This document shows, piece by piece, positions 45,616-55,333 of a DNA stretch of 64,000 nucleotides. Origin of the DNA: an uncultured Cohaesibacter sp. (GTDB lineage Bacteria > Pseudomonadota > Alphaproteobacteria > Rhizobiales > Cohaesibacteraceae). The notes below the pieces were generated by a model, which searched no databases, had not been told where the DNA came from, and was given only the letters and a program-made list of their open reading frames with translations. The stretch is taken from the NCBI RefSeq assembly GCF_963664735.1, contig NZ_OY761553.1, forward strand, positions 1,751,303 to 1,815,302. The letters run 5' to 3'. The position numbers and the translations under genes were made by a program. Position 1 is the first letter of the stretch. Every line of letters begins with the position of its first letter.

Positions 45616-46467
45616 ATGGCCGAGACCAAAACAAAAAAACGCGCCGTTAAATTGAGCATGGAACTGGTTGTCGGTTTGACACTGACGACGCTGATCGTGC
45701 TATCGGCTCTTCTTGCCCACCAGATTTTCCCCGAAGGCTTTGACAAGATTGACCTTCTTTCACGTCTGACGCCGCCGTTCCTCAAGTCGGTTCACCCGCT
45801 AGGCTCCGACCCGCTAGGCCGTGATGTGCTGGCTCGCGTGGTCGCAGGCGGTCGCATCTCGCTGCTGGTCGGCATAAGCTCGGTGATTGGCGCTGTCGTG
45901 GTTGGTGTGACCATCGGGCTCATTGCCGGTTTTTATCGCGGCATCACCGACATACTAATGATGCGCTTTGTTGATATTCAGCTCGCCCTGCCCTTCATTC
46001 TGCTGGCCATCACCTTTATCGCCATCGTTGGCGGTAGCCTGATGAACACCATCATCCTGCTGATCGTGTCCCAATGGGTGCAATATGCCCGCTTGGTGCG
46101 AGGTCAGGTGCTTGCTTTGCGCGACAGGGAATTCATTCTCGCCGCCCGCGCCATTGGCGTGAAGGACTGGCGGATCATTGTCCAGCATCTGCTGCCCAAT
46201 CTCACAGGCCCGGTCATTGTTCTGATGACCCTCAATGTGGCCAACAATATCCTTCTGGAAAGTAGCCTTACCTTCCTCGGCCTCGGGGTTGACCCGACCA
46301 TTCCGTCATGGGGCGGCATGCTGGCAGAAGGACGCTCCTATTTGCAAACCGCCTGGTGGGTGAGCGTGTTCCCCGGCCTAGCCATCATGCTGACCGTGCT
46401 TGGTCTCAACTTGCTGGGTGACTGGATGCGGGATCGTCTCGATCCCACCGGAAAGACTTCAATATGA
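45616..46467 (+). CDS. Peptide-type ABC transporter permease (DppC-like)
   Basis: 283 aa, six hydrophobic segments. Typical DppC blocks: HPLGSDPLGRDVLARVVAGG near residue 58 and AARAIGVKDWRIIVQHLLPN in the coupling loop. The ATG at 45616 has GGAG 8 bases upstream; a GTG at 45610 overlaps the dppB stop. It overlaps the peptidase gene by four bases. Confidence 0.92.
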   Translation: MAETKTKKRAVKLSMELVVGLTLTTLIVLSALLAHQIFPEGFDKIDLLSRLTPPFLKSVHPLGSDPLGRDVLARVVAGGRISLLVGISSVIGAVVVGVTIGLIAGFYRGITDILMMRFVDIQLALPFILLAITFIAIVGGSLMNTIILLIVSQWVQYARLVRGQVLALRDREFILAARAIGVKDWRIIVQHLLPNLTGPVIVLMTLNVANNILLESSLTFLGLGVDPTIPSWGGMLAEGRSYLQTAWWVSVFPGLAIMLTVLGLNLLGDWMRDRLDPTGKTSI

Positions 46468-48221
46468 CAGTTCTCTTAGAAAAAACATTTCCGCGCAGCG
46501 TCGATACGTTGCCTGCGCTTCTGCTTGCAAAGCAGGTGAAATCTGCGAAAATCTGGATGTTTGACGATGCGCCAAGCCGCCGCGCGCTGGAGGAAACCCT
46601 TGCGGCTCAAGGCATCAAGGCCCGTGTGCATTCGAGCTTCAAGCCGCTGGTGCATTTCTTCCTTGAAGACGTGAAGACCGACGGCCTCAAAACCGTTTCC
46701 ATTACCTATCCGGTGCATGAGGCTGCGCCAGCCAGCCGCTTTCTACTGGAAGCCTACCCGCTGGCCGAGATTCTCAAGCCTGCCGAGGTTAGCCTCACCC
46801 CTTCAGCCAAGGGCACCGATCTTCATTACTCGGTCACGCTCGTCTGGCAGGACGGCAAGGAAGAGATCCATTCGGTTTATGCACCAAACAAACTGCATAA
46901 AGACTGCATTGACGAGACAGCTCTTTCCCCTACCGGCTGGATCCGGTGGGAAGATGGCACGGAAGGCGCTTTCGAGACCGACTATGAGCAGCTGTTCGAT
47001 GCAGCCCTCAAGATCATATCTGATCATGACTGGGGTACGGCTGAGCCCTATTTTGAAGAGCTGAACATCACGGTCCTGCATCCTGCAAAGGATGAATGGC
47101 TGCCGATGAAGCCCGTTGATGCCATTATCAGTCTCAGAGAATCTCTGCATGAGGATTTCTACTTCTCGCTTCTGGAAGTGTTTCAGAAAAAATCAGGTCG
47201 CCCGGTTGGTGATCGCGGCTTGATGCCGGGACAGATCGTGCCGGAAATGCAGGAAGGTTCAAAAGATGGCTGTCTCTGGGTCAAGGTAGAAACGCGCCCT
47301 CTGACCACAACAGAAACAGAAACCGCCTCACAAGACAAAGAGCCGGTAGAGACACTTACGGTGCCGTTCACCGCTGCCCGTATTCGCCGAGAGCTCGCTT
47401 CCATCAAGGGCGCTCCGTTCGAAGCCAGATCCCGTGCAGGGCGCGCTGTTTGCGCCCGTTATTACAAGGGAGAGGATGGTGGCAAAGAGCGCCCGATCAT
47501 CATCTCCGGCGGACAGCACGCCAATGAGGTATCCGGGGCAGCCGGAGCGATGCGCGCCGGTCTGGAGCTGGCCAAACGCCCCAATGCGCATTTTGTCATT
47601 TCGCCTTTGGAGAATCCCGATGGATATGAAATGGGGTGGCGTTTGCGGACTGATAATCCTCACCACATGCACCATGCAGCGCGTTACACTGCCTTTGGTT
47701 GCGATCTGGAATATCGCCCGGCGGACTCGCCGTTTGAAACGGCAATCCGGTTTGAGGCCGAACGCCTCACCGGTGCCAAGCTGCATGTCAACCTACATGG
47801 CTATCCCGCCCACGAATGGGCCCGCCCCTTCACCGGTTATGTGCCGCGCGGCTTTGAAATGTGGACACTGCCGAAAGGCTATTTCCTCATCGTTCGCCAT
47901 CATGAAAGCTGGACCAAGCAGGCACATTCTTTGGTGGAACAGATCACTGAACGGTTGGCTGAAGACAAGGCTCTGGTCGAATATAACGCACGGGAAATCG
48001 AGCTTTACACCGCCCATGCGGGCAAACCGGAGTGGCCCGTCATCAATGGCTTCCCTGTGATGATCTCGGTTAATGACCGCCATAGGGTGCCCGTCACTCT
48101 CATCACCGAATATCCGGACGAGTCCATTTATGGCGATGACTTCATTCAGGGCCACAGCTCGCAAATGAAAGTTGCCGTTTCAGCCTATGACATTTGGCAG
48201 ACCATGCCATTTCCGGAATAA
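46464..48221 (+). CDS. M14-like zinc metallopeptidase with a large N-terminal domain
   Basis: 585 aa, no signal peptide, so cytoplasmic. The C-terminal part (about residues 310-570) has zinc-carboxypeptidase features: GGQHANEVSGAAG gives H352 and E355 of HxxE, LHVNLHGYP gives a third-ligand His (H445 or H441), ENPDGYE and ITEYPDES may supply binding and catalytic residues. The first 300 residues match no domain I recognise. The start ATGA overlaps the permease stop, so it is translationally coupled to the importer: the substrate brought in is probably cut here. Whether that is a peptide, an N-acyl amino acid or an amide conjugate is open. Confidence 0.82.
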   Translation: MTVLLEKTFPRSVDTLPALLLAKQVKSAKIWMFDDAPSRRALEETLAAQGIKARVHSSFKPLVHFFLEDVKTDGLKTVSITYPVHEAAPASRFLLEAYPLAEILKPAEVSLTPSAKGTDLHYSVTLVWQDGKEEIHSVYAPNKLHKDCIDETALSPTGWIRWEDGTEGAFETDYEQLFDAALKIISDHDWGTAEPYFEELNITVLHPAKDEWLPMKPVDAIISLRESLHEDFYFSLLEVFQKKSGRPVGDRGLMPGQIVPEMQEGSKDGCLWVKVETRPLTTTETETASQDKEPVETLTVPFTAARIRRELASIKGAPFEARSRAGRAVCARYYKGEDGGKERPIIISGGQHANEVSGAAGAMRAGLELAKRPNAHFVISPLENPDGYEMGWRLRTDNPHHMHHAARYTAFGCDLEYRPADSPFETAIRFEAERLTGAKLHVNLHGYPAHEWARPFTGYVPRGFEMWTLPKGYFLIVRHHESWTKQAHSLVEQITERLAEDKALVEYNAREIELYTAHAGKPEWPVINGFPVMISVNDRHRVPVTLITEYPDESIYGDDFIQGHSSQMKVAVSAYDIWQTMPFPE

Positions 48222-48250
48222 GAAGTTTCCCAAATCCTGCACTCATGAAG

Positions 48251-48283
48251 AGAGTCTGCCTCCGCAAAAGGCAGGCTCTTTTT
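48251..48283 (+). terminator. Rho-independent terminator of the peptide-type ABC operon
   Basis: AGAGTCTGCC (48251-48260) pairs with GGCAGGCTCT (48270-48279) with one T-G wobble, followed by a run of five T. It closes the five-gene operon. Confidence 0.88.
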
Positions 48284-48594
48284 GTTCATGGTGTTCGCAT
48301 CTCCTGGCGTTATGCCTCCCCTTATGGCTAGTCCCAATCGGGAGAGGTAGCGCGGCCCACTATGGCGGCCAAGCGGGCCTTCTCATTATCCCCACCGATT
48401 AAAATAGCAGAAACAAGCCATATTCAGAGGATTAATATATCACTAATAGATTAGCGATTGTTTTCTCCTTGAATAAGTAATTTGATCATGTAACTATCAC
48501 TTATCGGCTTGAGGAGAAATTAGAGCCGTATAGACATAGTTGGTGGTTGCATTGCGTGACTACCCGACGAGGAAATTAGTTCTGGGAGGAAATA
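48284..48594. other. Intergenic region before the third TRAP operon
   Basis: About 310 bases, AT-rich after 48400, likely containing the TRAP promoter and ending with the ribosome site GGGAGG. No gene or clear operator was seen. Confidence 0.55.
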
Positions 48595-49590
48595 ATGAAA
48601 TCCTCAATCTTTTCACCCGCCGGCCTTGTGGCTGCTGCGGCTATGACCTTTTGCGCCTTTTCAACCCTGCCAGCATCTGCTGCCGATGTAACCATCCGCT
48701 GGGGTGACGTCGTCGGAGGATCTCACCCTCAGGTGCAGATGATCGACAAGGTTGCTGATATCGTTGCGAAAAAGAGCGATGGGCGGATTGAAATCCAGTC
48801 GTTCCCGGGAGGCCAGCTTGGTGGCTCTCGCGATATGATTGAAGCTGTCAGCTCTGGCGTTCAGCAGATGGTTACCGAAGGTGCTGCCAACTTCGGGCAG
48901 TGGGTTCCTTGGATCTCTGTCGTTGAAGCTCCGTTCATCTGGAAAACACCGGAACAGATGATTTCCGTGCTCAATGGCGAAATGCTTGAAGAAATCAACG
49001 CTCAGCTGAAACCGGCTGGCATGCATGCCATTTCTGCCCTTTACTATGGCACCCGTCATCTGACCACCAGCAACAAGGAAATCCATACAGTTGCTGACAT
49101 GGAAGGCTTCAAGGTTCGCGTTCCTCAGAATGATGTCTTTGTTGCCATGGCAAAATCCTGGGGCGCAAAGCCAACTCCGATTAACTTCAACGAATTGTAC
49201 CTCGCTTTGCAGCAGGGCCTTGTTGATGGTCAGGAAAACCCGCTACCAACCATCAAATCCGGCAAGCTCAACGAAGTTCAGAAATATGTCATCCTGACCG
49301 GTCATATCCGCACCCCTCGCATGGTCGTGGTCAACGACGACTTCTGGCAGGGCCTTAGCGAAGAAGACCGCACCATCATCTCTGACGCTGTCAAGGAAGC
49401 CAGCGACTGGGCCAATGGTGAAATCATCAAGCAGGAAGACAGCCTGATCAGCGAATTCAAGGCTGGTGGTGTTACGGTTATCGAACCGGACGTAGAAAGC
49501 TTCCGTAAGGCTACCTTTGACGCGGTTCCTCCGCTCTTCACCAAGGTTTGGGGCGAAGGCACCTACGAAAAACTCCAGTCAATGGAATAA
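48595..49590 (+). CDS. dctP: TRAP transporter substrate-binding protein, third system
   Basis: 331 aa, signal peptide about 1-29 ending ASAAD, mature VTIRWGDVVGGSHPQ. DctP blocks: FPGGQLGGSRDMIEA, SNKEIHTVADMEGFKVRVPQ with the carboxylate-binding Arg, and PTPINFNELYLALQQGLVDG with QENPLP. It captures an unknown, probably acidic, solute. GGGAGGAAATA precedes the ATG. A stem-loop follows the stop. Confidence 0.9.
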   Translation: MKSSIFSPAGLVAAAAMTFCAFSTLPASAADVTIRWGDVVGGSHPQVQMIDKVADIVAKKSDGRIEIQSFPGGQLGGSRDMIEAVSSGVQQMVTEGAANFGQWVPWISVVEAPFIWKTPEQMISVLNGEMLEEINAQLKPAGMHAISALYYGTRHLTTSNKEIHTVADMEGFKVRVPQNDVFVAMAKSWGAKPTPINFNELYLALQQGLVDGQENPLPTIKSGKLNEVQKYVILTGHIRTPRMVVVNDDFWQGLSEEDRTIISDAVKEASDWANGEIIKQEDSLISEFKAGGVTVIEPDVESFRKATFDAVPPLFTKVWGEGTYEKLQSME

Positions 49591-49611
49591 TCCCCATCCA
49601 CGTTTCAGGAA

Positions 49612-49629
49612 GGGCGTCATTTGGCGCCC
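49612..49629 (+). other. Intercistronic stem-loop after dctP
   Basis: GGGCGTC (49612-49618) pairs with GGCGCCC (49623-49629), with one T-G wobble and a four-base loop, in the gap before dctQ. No T-run. Confidence 0.5.
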
Positions 49630-49765
49630 CTCCTTCTCATGATAGTGCCGGGTATCTGCTCACGCGCCCAAACGTGACCGACAGAGGCCGGTCTTCAGAG
49701 TGTGGCATCTTCTGCAATCACAATGAATGACGCCCACAAAATGTCAGGATCCGAGGAGGCCTATC

Positions 49766-50278
49766 TTGTTTTCTCTCCGCCGTCTCGTCGATGCCATCTT
49801 CAAAGTACTGAGCGGTTTTGCCATTCTGCTGTTCACAGTGCTGTTCGTGGTTGTCATGACGCAGATCATTCTTCGCTATATTTTCAACTCTCCCCTCGTG
49901 TGGAGTGATGAATTTGCCCAGTATGCATTCATCTGGCTCTGCTTCATCGGCTGGCTTATGGCGAGTCGAAACAACCAGCATATTGTTATTACCACGGTGA
50001 TAGGACGCCTGTCTGAACAGGGCCAGAAAGTGATGCTCTTCTTCATCGAGATCGCCTCTACCGTCTTCTCTTGCGTAATGCTCTATGAAGGCTATGCCAT
50101 CACCATGCGCAACGTCACGGTCAGCACGGCCAGTCTGTTTTTCCCCTTCGCGGTTGTCTATGCGATCGTGCCTGTTTTTGCGGTTATCGCAATCCTGCTG
50201 TCGTTAGTGAAAATGGCTGACCTGATCGCGCCTCCCGCTCTTGACGCTTCTTCACAAAAGGAGGAGGCCAAGTCATGA
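49766..50278 (+). CDS. dctQ: TRAP transporter small permease, third system
   Basis: 170 aa with four hydrophobic segments; DctQ block FNSPLVWSDEFAQYAFIWLC. I place the start at TTG 49766 because a strong GAGGAGG lies 6 bases before it; an in-frame ATG at 49727 has no ribosome site and would add 13 hydrophilic residues. Overlaps dctM by four bases. Confidence 0.82.
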   Translation: MFSLRRLVDAIFKVLSGFAILLFTVLFVVVMTQIILRYIFNSPLVWSDEFAQYAFIWLCFIGWLMASRNNQHIVITTVIGRLSEQGQKVMLFFIEIASTVFSCVMLYEGYAITMRNVTVSTASLFFPFAVVYAIVPVFAVIAILLSLVKMADLIAPPALDASSQKEEAKS

Positions 50279-51564
50279 CTGATATCATGTTCATGATCCT
50301 GCCAATCTGGTTCATTGCGATCATCATTGGCGTTCCGCTCTATCTGGCCATTTCACTGGCAGGCACCGCATTCATTGTGATGAACGGCATCCCCGCCCTT
50401 GCTGTGCCACAAAAAATTGTCATGGCGGCCAACTCCTTTCCGCTTCTGGCTGCGCCCTTCTTCATCCTGATGGGCAACGTGATGAACTATTCAGGCGTTA
50501 CCACGCGCCTGTTCCGCTTCGTTTCGGTTATATCGAGCTGGATGCGCGGCGGGCTTGCCCATGCCAATATTATCGCCAGTGTGGTTTTTGCGGGCATGAG
50601 TGGATCTGCGGTGGCTGATGCCGGTGGGCTTGGCTCACTGGAAATCAAGGCCATGAAGGACGCAGGCTATACGCCGGAGATGGCTGTTGCCGTGACGTCA
50701 GCGTCGGCAACCATCGGGCCAATTCTTCCCCCCAGCCTGCCTATGGTTATTTATGGTGTAACCGCAGAAGCCTCAATCGGGTCGCTGTTTGTTGGTGCAA
50801 TTGTGCCGGGGCTGTTGATGGCTCTTGCCTTGATGGTAACCGTCAGAGCCATGGCCAAGAAGCACAATCTTCCCAGAGACAAGTTTCCCGGTCTTTGCGA
50901 AGTCGGCCGCGCTTTCTGTGATGCATTTTTCGCCCTGATGACCCCCGTCATTTTGCTTGGCGGCATCATGTCGGGCATCTTCACGCCAACAGAAGCTGCC
51001 GTCGTAGCCGCTGCCTACGCGCTGGTGGTGGGTGGTCTTGTTTATAGAGACTTCTCGCTGTCGGATTTGCCTCAGGTTATTCTCAGCACCGTTCAGACTA
51101 CTGGTCTGGTCATGGCGCTGGTGATGACTGCCGGTCTGTTGGGATGGGCCTTGTCGGTCGCTCGTATTCCATTCATGGTCGGATCGTTGCTGGCGGGCGT
51201 ATCACACAATCCGCTCATCTTCCTGCTGATCGTGAATATTTCCCTCCTGATCGTTGGCCTGTTCATGGAAGCCATTGCCGCGATGCTGATCCTCATTCCG
51301 ATCTTCGTGCCGGTGGCCATGGCCAATGGCATCGACCCGACCCAGTTCGGCGTATTGTTCGTGCTCAACCTCATGATTGGCACGATAACGCCTCCTGTCG
51401 GGGTGGTTCTGTTCCTGACTGCATCGATCGCTGATGTCTCGCCGGAAAGGGCCATACGCGCGGTGATCCCGTTCCTGATACCGCTGATTGTCGTGCTGGC
51501 TGCGGTAACATGCATTCCAAGTGTTACCACCTGGCTACCGCATCTTTTGGGATTGGGCAGCTAA
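50275..51564 (+). CDS. dctM: TRAP transporter large permease, third system
   Basis: 429 aa DctM permease, about 12 hydrophobic segments: APFFILMGNVMNYSGVTTRL, VFAGMSGSAVADAGGLGSLE, IGPILPPSLPMVIYG, TITPPVGVVLFLTAS. Overlaps dctQ by ATGA, so the two are co-translated. A 10-bp stem-loop follows its stop. Substrate unknown; no catabolic gene is directly attached. Confidence 0.9.
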   Translation: MTDIMFMILPIWFIAIIIGVPLYLAISLAGTAFIVMNGIPALAVPQKIVMAANSFPLLAAPFFILMGNVMNYSGVTTRLFRFVSVISSWMRGGLAHANIIASVVFAGMSGSAVADAGGLGSLEIKAMKDAGYTPEMAVAVTSASATIGPILPPSLPMVIYGVTAEASIGSLFVGAIVPGLLMALALMVTVRAMAKKHNLPRDKFPGLCEVGRAFCDAFFALMTPVILLGGIMSGIFTPTEAAVVAAAYALVVGGLVYRDFSLSDLPQVILSTVQTTGLVMALVMTAGLLGWALSVARIPFMVGSLLAGVSHNPLIFLLIVNISLLIVGLFMEAIAAMLILIPIFVPVAMANGIDPTQFGVLFVLNLMIGTITPPVGVVLFLTASIADVSPERAIRAVIPFLIPLIVVLAAVTCIPSVTTWLPHLLGLGS

Positions 51565-51581
51565 ACGCCTCCAAAGACAAG

Positions 51582-51612
51582 TGCCAGACCGATTATTCAA
51601 AACGGTCTGGCA
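51582..51612 (+). other. Stem-loop after the third TRAP operon
   Basis: TGCCAGACCG (51582-51591) and CGGTCTGGCA (51603-51612) form a perfect 10-bp stem with an 11-base AT-rich loop. There is no T-run, so termination would be weak; it may stabilise the 3' end. Confidence 0.55.
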
Positions 51613-51690
51613 GCACTCATTGCACAATTGGATCGGGATTGACCTTGCTATTCTGAGTGGGTAACAAAAGGTAAAGACTGAATCACTCGA

Positions 51691-51705
51691 CCCAATCAAA
51701 TTGGG
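51691..51705. promoter_or_regulatory. Small palindrome upstream of the GntR gene
   Basis: CCCAAT-CAA-ATTGGG is a perfect inverted repeat 64 bases before the GntR start. It could be an autoregulatory operator or a leader hairpin. No second copy was noticed at the TRAP promoter. Confidence 0.4.
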
Positions 51706-51768
51706 CCTTCATGCTCCACTGCTTGTAACCAGAAAATGGCGCGTCAGGGTCCCGGAAGTTGCAAGACC

Positions 51769-52419
51769 ATGAAGCTCAGTGACAAAGCCTACGAAAAGTT
51801 CAAGCAGCATTTGCTTAATGGGGATCTCAAGCCGGGGCAGTTTATTTCCCAGCGCGAATTGGTGACACTGACGGGTGTCCCGCTTGCTCCGGTTCGTGAC
51901 GCCTTGTTGCGCCTTGAGCTGGAAGGCATTGTGCAAATTGTTGCCCAACGAGGCATTCAGATTGTCGAAGCGGGCTTGCGTTTCATTCGTGATACCTATC
52001 AGCTGCGCATGATGATCGAAAAAGAAGCCGCCGTAAAATTCGCAGGTAATGCAAGCGACGCGATGGTCGAGCAGCTCAAACAGGCACACCGGTCGGTCAT
52101 TGAGCGTGTCGAACAGGAAGGGACGGGAAGCAATCTGCTGAGTGCGGCTCAGGAAGTCGACGACAATTTGCATAACACGATTGTTGCGGCTCTTGGCAAT
52201 GAACTCGTTGACTGGCTCTACGCAATGAACAATCAACGCATCCAGTTGATCCGCCTGTCACACGGTAATCTCACCTTGATAACCCCGGGAACTTTCAAGC
52301 AAGTCATGGCCGAGCATATGGCTATTCTTGAGGCGCTGGAAAATCACGATGCTGCCAAGGTTTCCGAGGCAATAGAAATGCACCTTACAGCAGCCCTGCA
52401 CCGAGCGTTAGGCCTGTAG
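51769..52419 (+). CDS. GntR-family regulator with FCD domain
   Basis: 216 aa. N-terminal winged helix (about residues 3-65) with PGQFISQRELVTLTGVPLAP and RDALLRLELEGIVQIVAQRG; the C-terminal FCD ligand domain (about 75-205) has QLRMMIEKEAAVKF and EHMAILEALENHD with candidate metal-binding residues. The position directly after the TRAP genes in the same direction suggests it controls them in response to the imported acid or a metabolite. I prefer the ATG at 51769, preceded by GGAAG at 10 bases; an in-frame ATG at 51736 has no ribosome site. Confidence 0.85.
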   Translation: MKLSDKAYEKFKQHLLNGDLKPGQFISQRELVTLTGVPLAPVRDALLRLELEGIVQIVAQRGIQIVEAGLRFIRDTYQLRMMIEKEAAVKFAGNASDAMVEQLKQAHRSVIERVEQEGTGSNLLSAAQEVDDNLHNTIVAALGNELVDWLYAMNNQRIQLIRLSHGNLTLITPGTFKQVMAEHMAILEALENHDAAKVSEAIEMHLTAALHRALGL

Positions 52420-52527
52420 CGCAATTTACAACTGCAACAATCAGGTAAAATTTTAGGTAAAATCACACCGTAATCTTAAGGGCTGCAAAGATAAGTTGTG
52501 TTTTCTTGCTTTTCAGCTTTCTTGATT

Positions 52528-53373
52528 ATGCCCATGTCCCGCTTTCTGCTTTTCATCGCAAGCCTGTTTCTTCTCGTGTGTCTTGCCGTATTGTCCTATT
52601 CGGCGCTTGTAGCCTACCGGGCTCCCTCAGAAGCAAGCATCAATGCGTCTTCCACGGGATCATTCACTATAGTCTACAGAAACACTCCCCTTTCTGGCTC
52701 TAATAATCGTGATGGCTATGAAGAACCACGGGACAAGTTTGATAAGCACGGCGTCAACCACTGGCTACAGACGAGACATTACTATTCTTACCTAGGTAAA
52801 CATGTGTCTGGCAGTACACCAAGGCCCCTTATCATGCTGCTTCATGGCAGCGCGAGAAGTGGCGCTTCGATGATTGATATGTGGGCCTCTGTGGCGGATC
52901 GTCACAATCTGGTGCTCATCGCACCGGACAGTTCCTCTTCCATGCAATGGTCTGACTGGTTTGACTCTCCCGCTCTGCTCAACAAGATGATCGAAGATGC
53001 TTCACACTATTATGCCATCGATAGAGATCACATCTATCTGTTTGGTCATTCTGCAGGTGGCATCTATGCGACACGCCTTGCGTTGCGAAAGGATACGCCC
53101 TTCAGGGCCGTTGCGACCCACGCCGGTTTTGAGAGCCTCTCCCAAATCGGTGAGGTAAAAGGCAATGGTGGCAGCAAACCACCGCTAAAACTCTTTCTGG
53201 GCGACAAAGACCAGAAGTTCAGTGCCAACGACGCCGTTACACTGGGCAAGGCTTTGAAAAATGCGGGCTATGAAACAGAATTGGCTATCCTGAAAAACCA
53301 CTCACACTGGTATTACGATGTCGGGCCGGGCATCAACGAAATGGCCTGGCTATTTTTTGTCAGCCATTGGTGA
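52528..53373 (+). CDS. Membrane-anchored alpha/beta hydrolase (esterase/PHB-depolymerase-like)
   Basis: 281 aa. An uncleaved signal or N-terminal anchor covers about residues 6-30. The hydrolase part has the oxyanion block IMLLHGSARSGA, the nucleophile elbow GHSAGG with S175, acid candidate GDKD (D226 or D228) and a C-terminal His in NHSHWYY. This resembles LpqC/PHB-depolymerase-type esterases facing the periplasm. Substrate unknown. The start is uncertain: ATGs at 52528 and 52534 and a GTG at 52498 all lack a good ribosome site. No operon partner; a regulatory or AT-rich gap lies on each side. Confidence 0.75.
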   Translation: MPMSRFLLFIASLFLLVCLAVLSYSALVAYRAPSEASINASSTGSFTIVYRNTPLSGSNNRDGYEEPRDKFDKHGVNHWLQTRHYYSYLGKHVSGSTPRPLIMLLHGSARSGASMIDMWASVADRHNLVLIAPDSSSSMQWSDWFDSPALLNKMIEDASHYYAIDRDHIYLFGHSAGGIYATRLALRKDTPFRAVATHAGFESLSQIGEVKGNGGSKPPLKLFLGDKDQKFSANDAVTLGKALKNAGYETELAILKNHSHWYYDVGPGINEMAWLFFVSHW

Positions 53374-53754
53374 TCGGGCAGGCCAAGGCTCAGACATGGC
53401 CGAGCTGCATAGTGGACGCTGGCAATAGGGTCGTGCGGTCATAAGTCTTCCGCTTCGTTGTTTCCGCGAGCTGAAAATCATCCAGCTGCGCAGGATGAAA
53501 GCACCTCATAACGAGCCAACACTACTTACCAAAATCAATGATAGTGTTTTTTTCTCCATAGTTGCGTCGAACATAATATTACAATCAATATAGAGCAATC
53601 TGCCATATTCATAGACCATTCTGCCAACTGGAGATTGACCTGTTGCAGTCAATACTGGATACAGGCATCCTTTTGACGGGAGAAAATACCAGCGAAATAA
53701 TAAAGTCCAAAAGACCGCTCAGCACATATTAATGCAATATGGGGGTAAGGCATT
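53374..53754. other. Intergenic region before the ribose-type ABC genes
   Basis: About 380 bases, AT-rich in the middle, presumably with the promoter of the sugar ABC operon. No gene, clear operator or terminator was seen. Confidence 0.55.
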
Positions 53755-55303
53755 ATGACTGTTTCCAAGCAGCCGATCCTTGAAATGCGTGATATTTCAA
53801 AGACTTTTGGAACAATTCTAGCTCTTTCACATGTTTCCTTGACAGCTCGGGGCGGCGAAGTTCACGCGTTAATGGGTGAGAATGGTGCGGGCAAATCCAC
53901 CCTCATGAAAGTGCTTTCCGGGGCCTATGAGCCGGACCGCGGCGGCGAGATTCTGATCTCCGGCGAACAAATGCCTACCGGCAACCCAAAGCTTGCAAAA
54001 GCCTACGGTATTGCCGTGATTTATCAGGAGCTCTCGCTGGCTCCAAACCTCACGGTTGCCGAAAATATCTTTTTAGGCAATGAACGGGGTCATCATGGTC
54101 TTGTGGATCGCAAGGCCATGTGGGATCAAACAAAACCAATTCTTGATCGGCTCGATGTCGATTTCAGCCCTAATAGCAAAGTCTCGGATCTCTCTCTGGG
54201 CGAGCGACAATTGGTCGAAATTGCGCGGGCCATGTCTGCCAATGCCCATATCATCGTGATGGATGAGCCGACCACATCCCTTTCCAGCAAGGAAACGGAT
54301 CGTCTGTTTGATGTGATCGAGTCTCTCAAGGAAGACAATATAGCCATCATCTATATCAGTCACCGCATGGAAGAGGTCTACAAACTTGCAGACCGCTGCT
54401 CGGTTCTGCGCGATGGCAAATATATCGGCACGCTTGAGAGAGAGGAACTCAGCGCGGAGAAGCTCGTCTCGATGATGGTCGGTCGGGAGCTTTCATCCTT
54501 CTACAAGAAAGACCATACCGCAGATATCCCAGGCTCTAGTGAAGTCGTTCTGGCGGTTGAAAATCTTAGCGACGACCGCAAGGTAAGGGACTGTACCTTC
54601 GAGGTCCACAAAGGCGAGGTGCTTGGTATTGCCGGGCTTGTTGGGTCAGGGCGAACCGAGCTGGCCCGTCTCATCTATGGCGCAGACAGGGCTGTTAGAG
54701 GCCGCGTGCTGGTAGACGGCAAGGAGGTAACACCGAAAAGTCCGAGCGACGCTTTGAAAAATGGCATCGTCTACCTCACCGAGGACCGCAAGCAGCTCGG
54801 CCTGTTTTTGGAAATGTCCATTTCGGATAACGTCAATATGTGCGTGATGGAGGCAGATTCCGGCCCAGCCGGGTTCCGAAACGCCTCAAAAGCACGCAAA
54901 CGCGCCGCCAATGCCTTTGAGTCCCTTTCCATCAAAGCGCCTTCGGCTTCTGTTCTGGCGGGCTCTCTATCTGGCGGTAATCAGCAAAAGGTGCTTCTCG
55001 CGCGTCTTTTGGAAACGCGCCCCAAGGTCATTTTGCTGGATGAGCCAACGCGCGGGGTGGACGTGGGGGGCCAAATCCGAAATCTATCGCCTGATTGATG
55101 CGCTGGCGCGGCAAGGCATGGCCATTGTCATGATATCCAGCGAATTGCCGGAAATCGTCGGGGTGGCTGATCGGGTTCTTGTGATGCGGGAAAGCCGCAT
55201 TGCTGGCGAGATCAAATCTAGCCCGGATCATCCGATCCAACAGGAGGCGATCATGCACTTTTCAACTGGCTCGGCAAGTGTCAACACAGCCTCACCTCAG
55301 TGA
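53755..55303 (+). pseudogene. Ribose-type ABC transporter ATP-binding protein, frameshifted
   Basis: Double ATPase of the RbsA type. Frame 1 runs 53755-55098 with GENGAGKST, LSLGERQLVEIARAM, IVMDEPTTSLS, then [24 protein letters not shown] and [11 protein letters not shown], where it derails. The rest, beginning [20 protein letters not shown] and [20 protein letters not shown], continues in another frame to 55303. The break is at six G (55065-55070): with five G the text reads DVGAKS, exactly as in the intact paralogue at 21728 (GIDVGAKS). One extra base thus splits a 515 aa protein. It may be a real mutation, a phase-variable run, or a sequencing error. As written, the product lacks the last 80 or so residues, after the second Walker B. 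Confidence 0.92.
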
Positions 55304-55333
55304 GTGACGGGGCTTTGGGAGGAAAATTGAAAA

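Noticed and set aside
54911-55303. A separate small ATPase-fragment gene
   Set aside because: It is the out-of-frame C-terminus of the frameshifted ATPase, not an independent gene.
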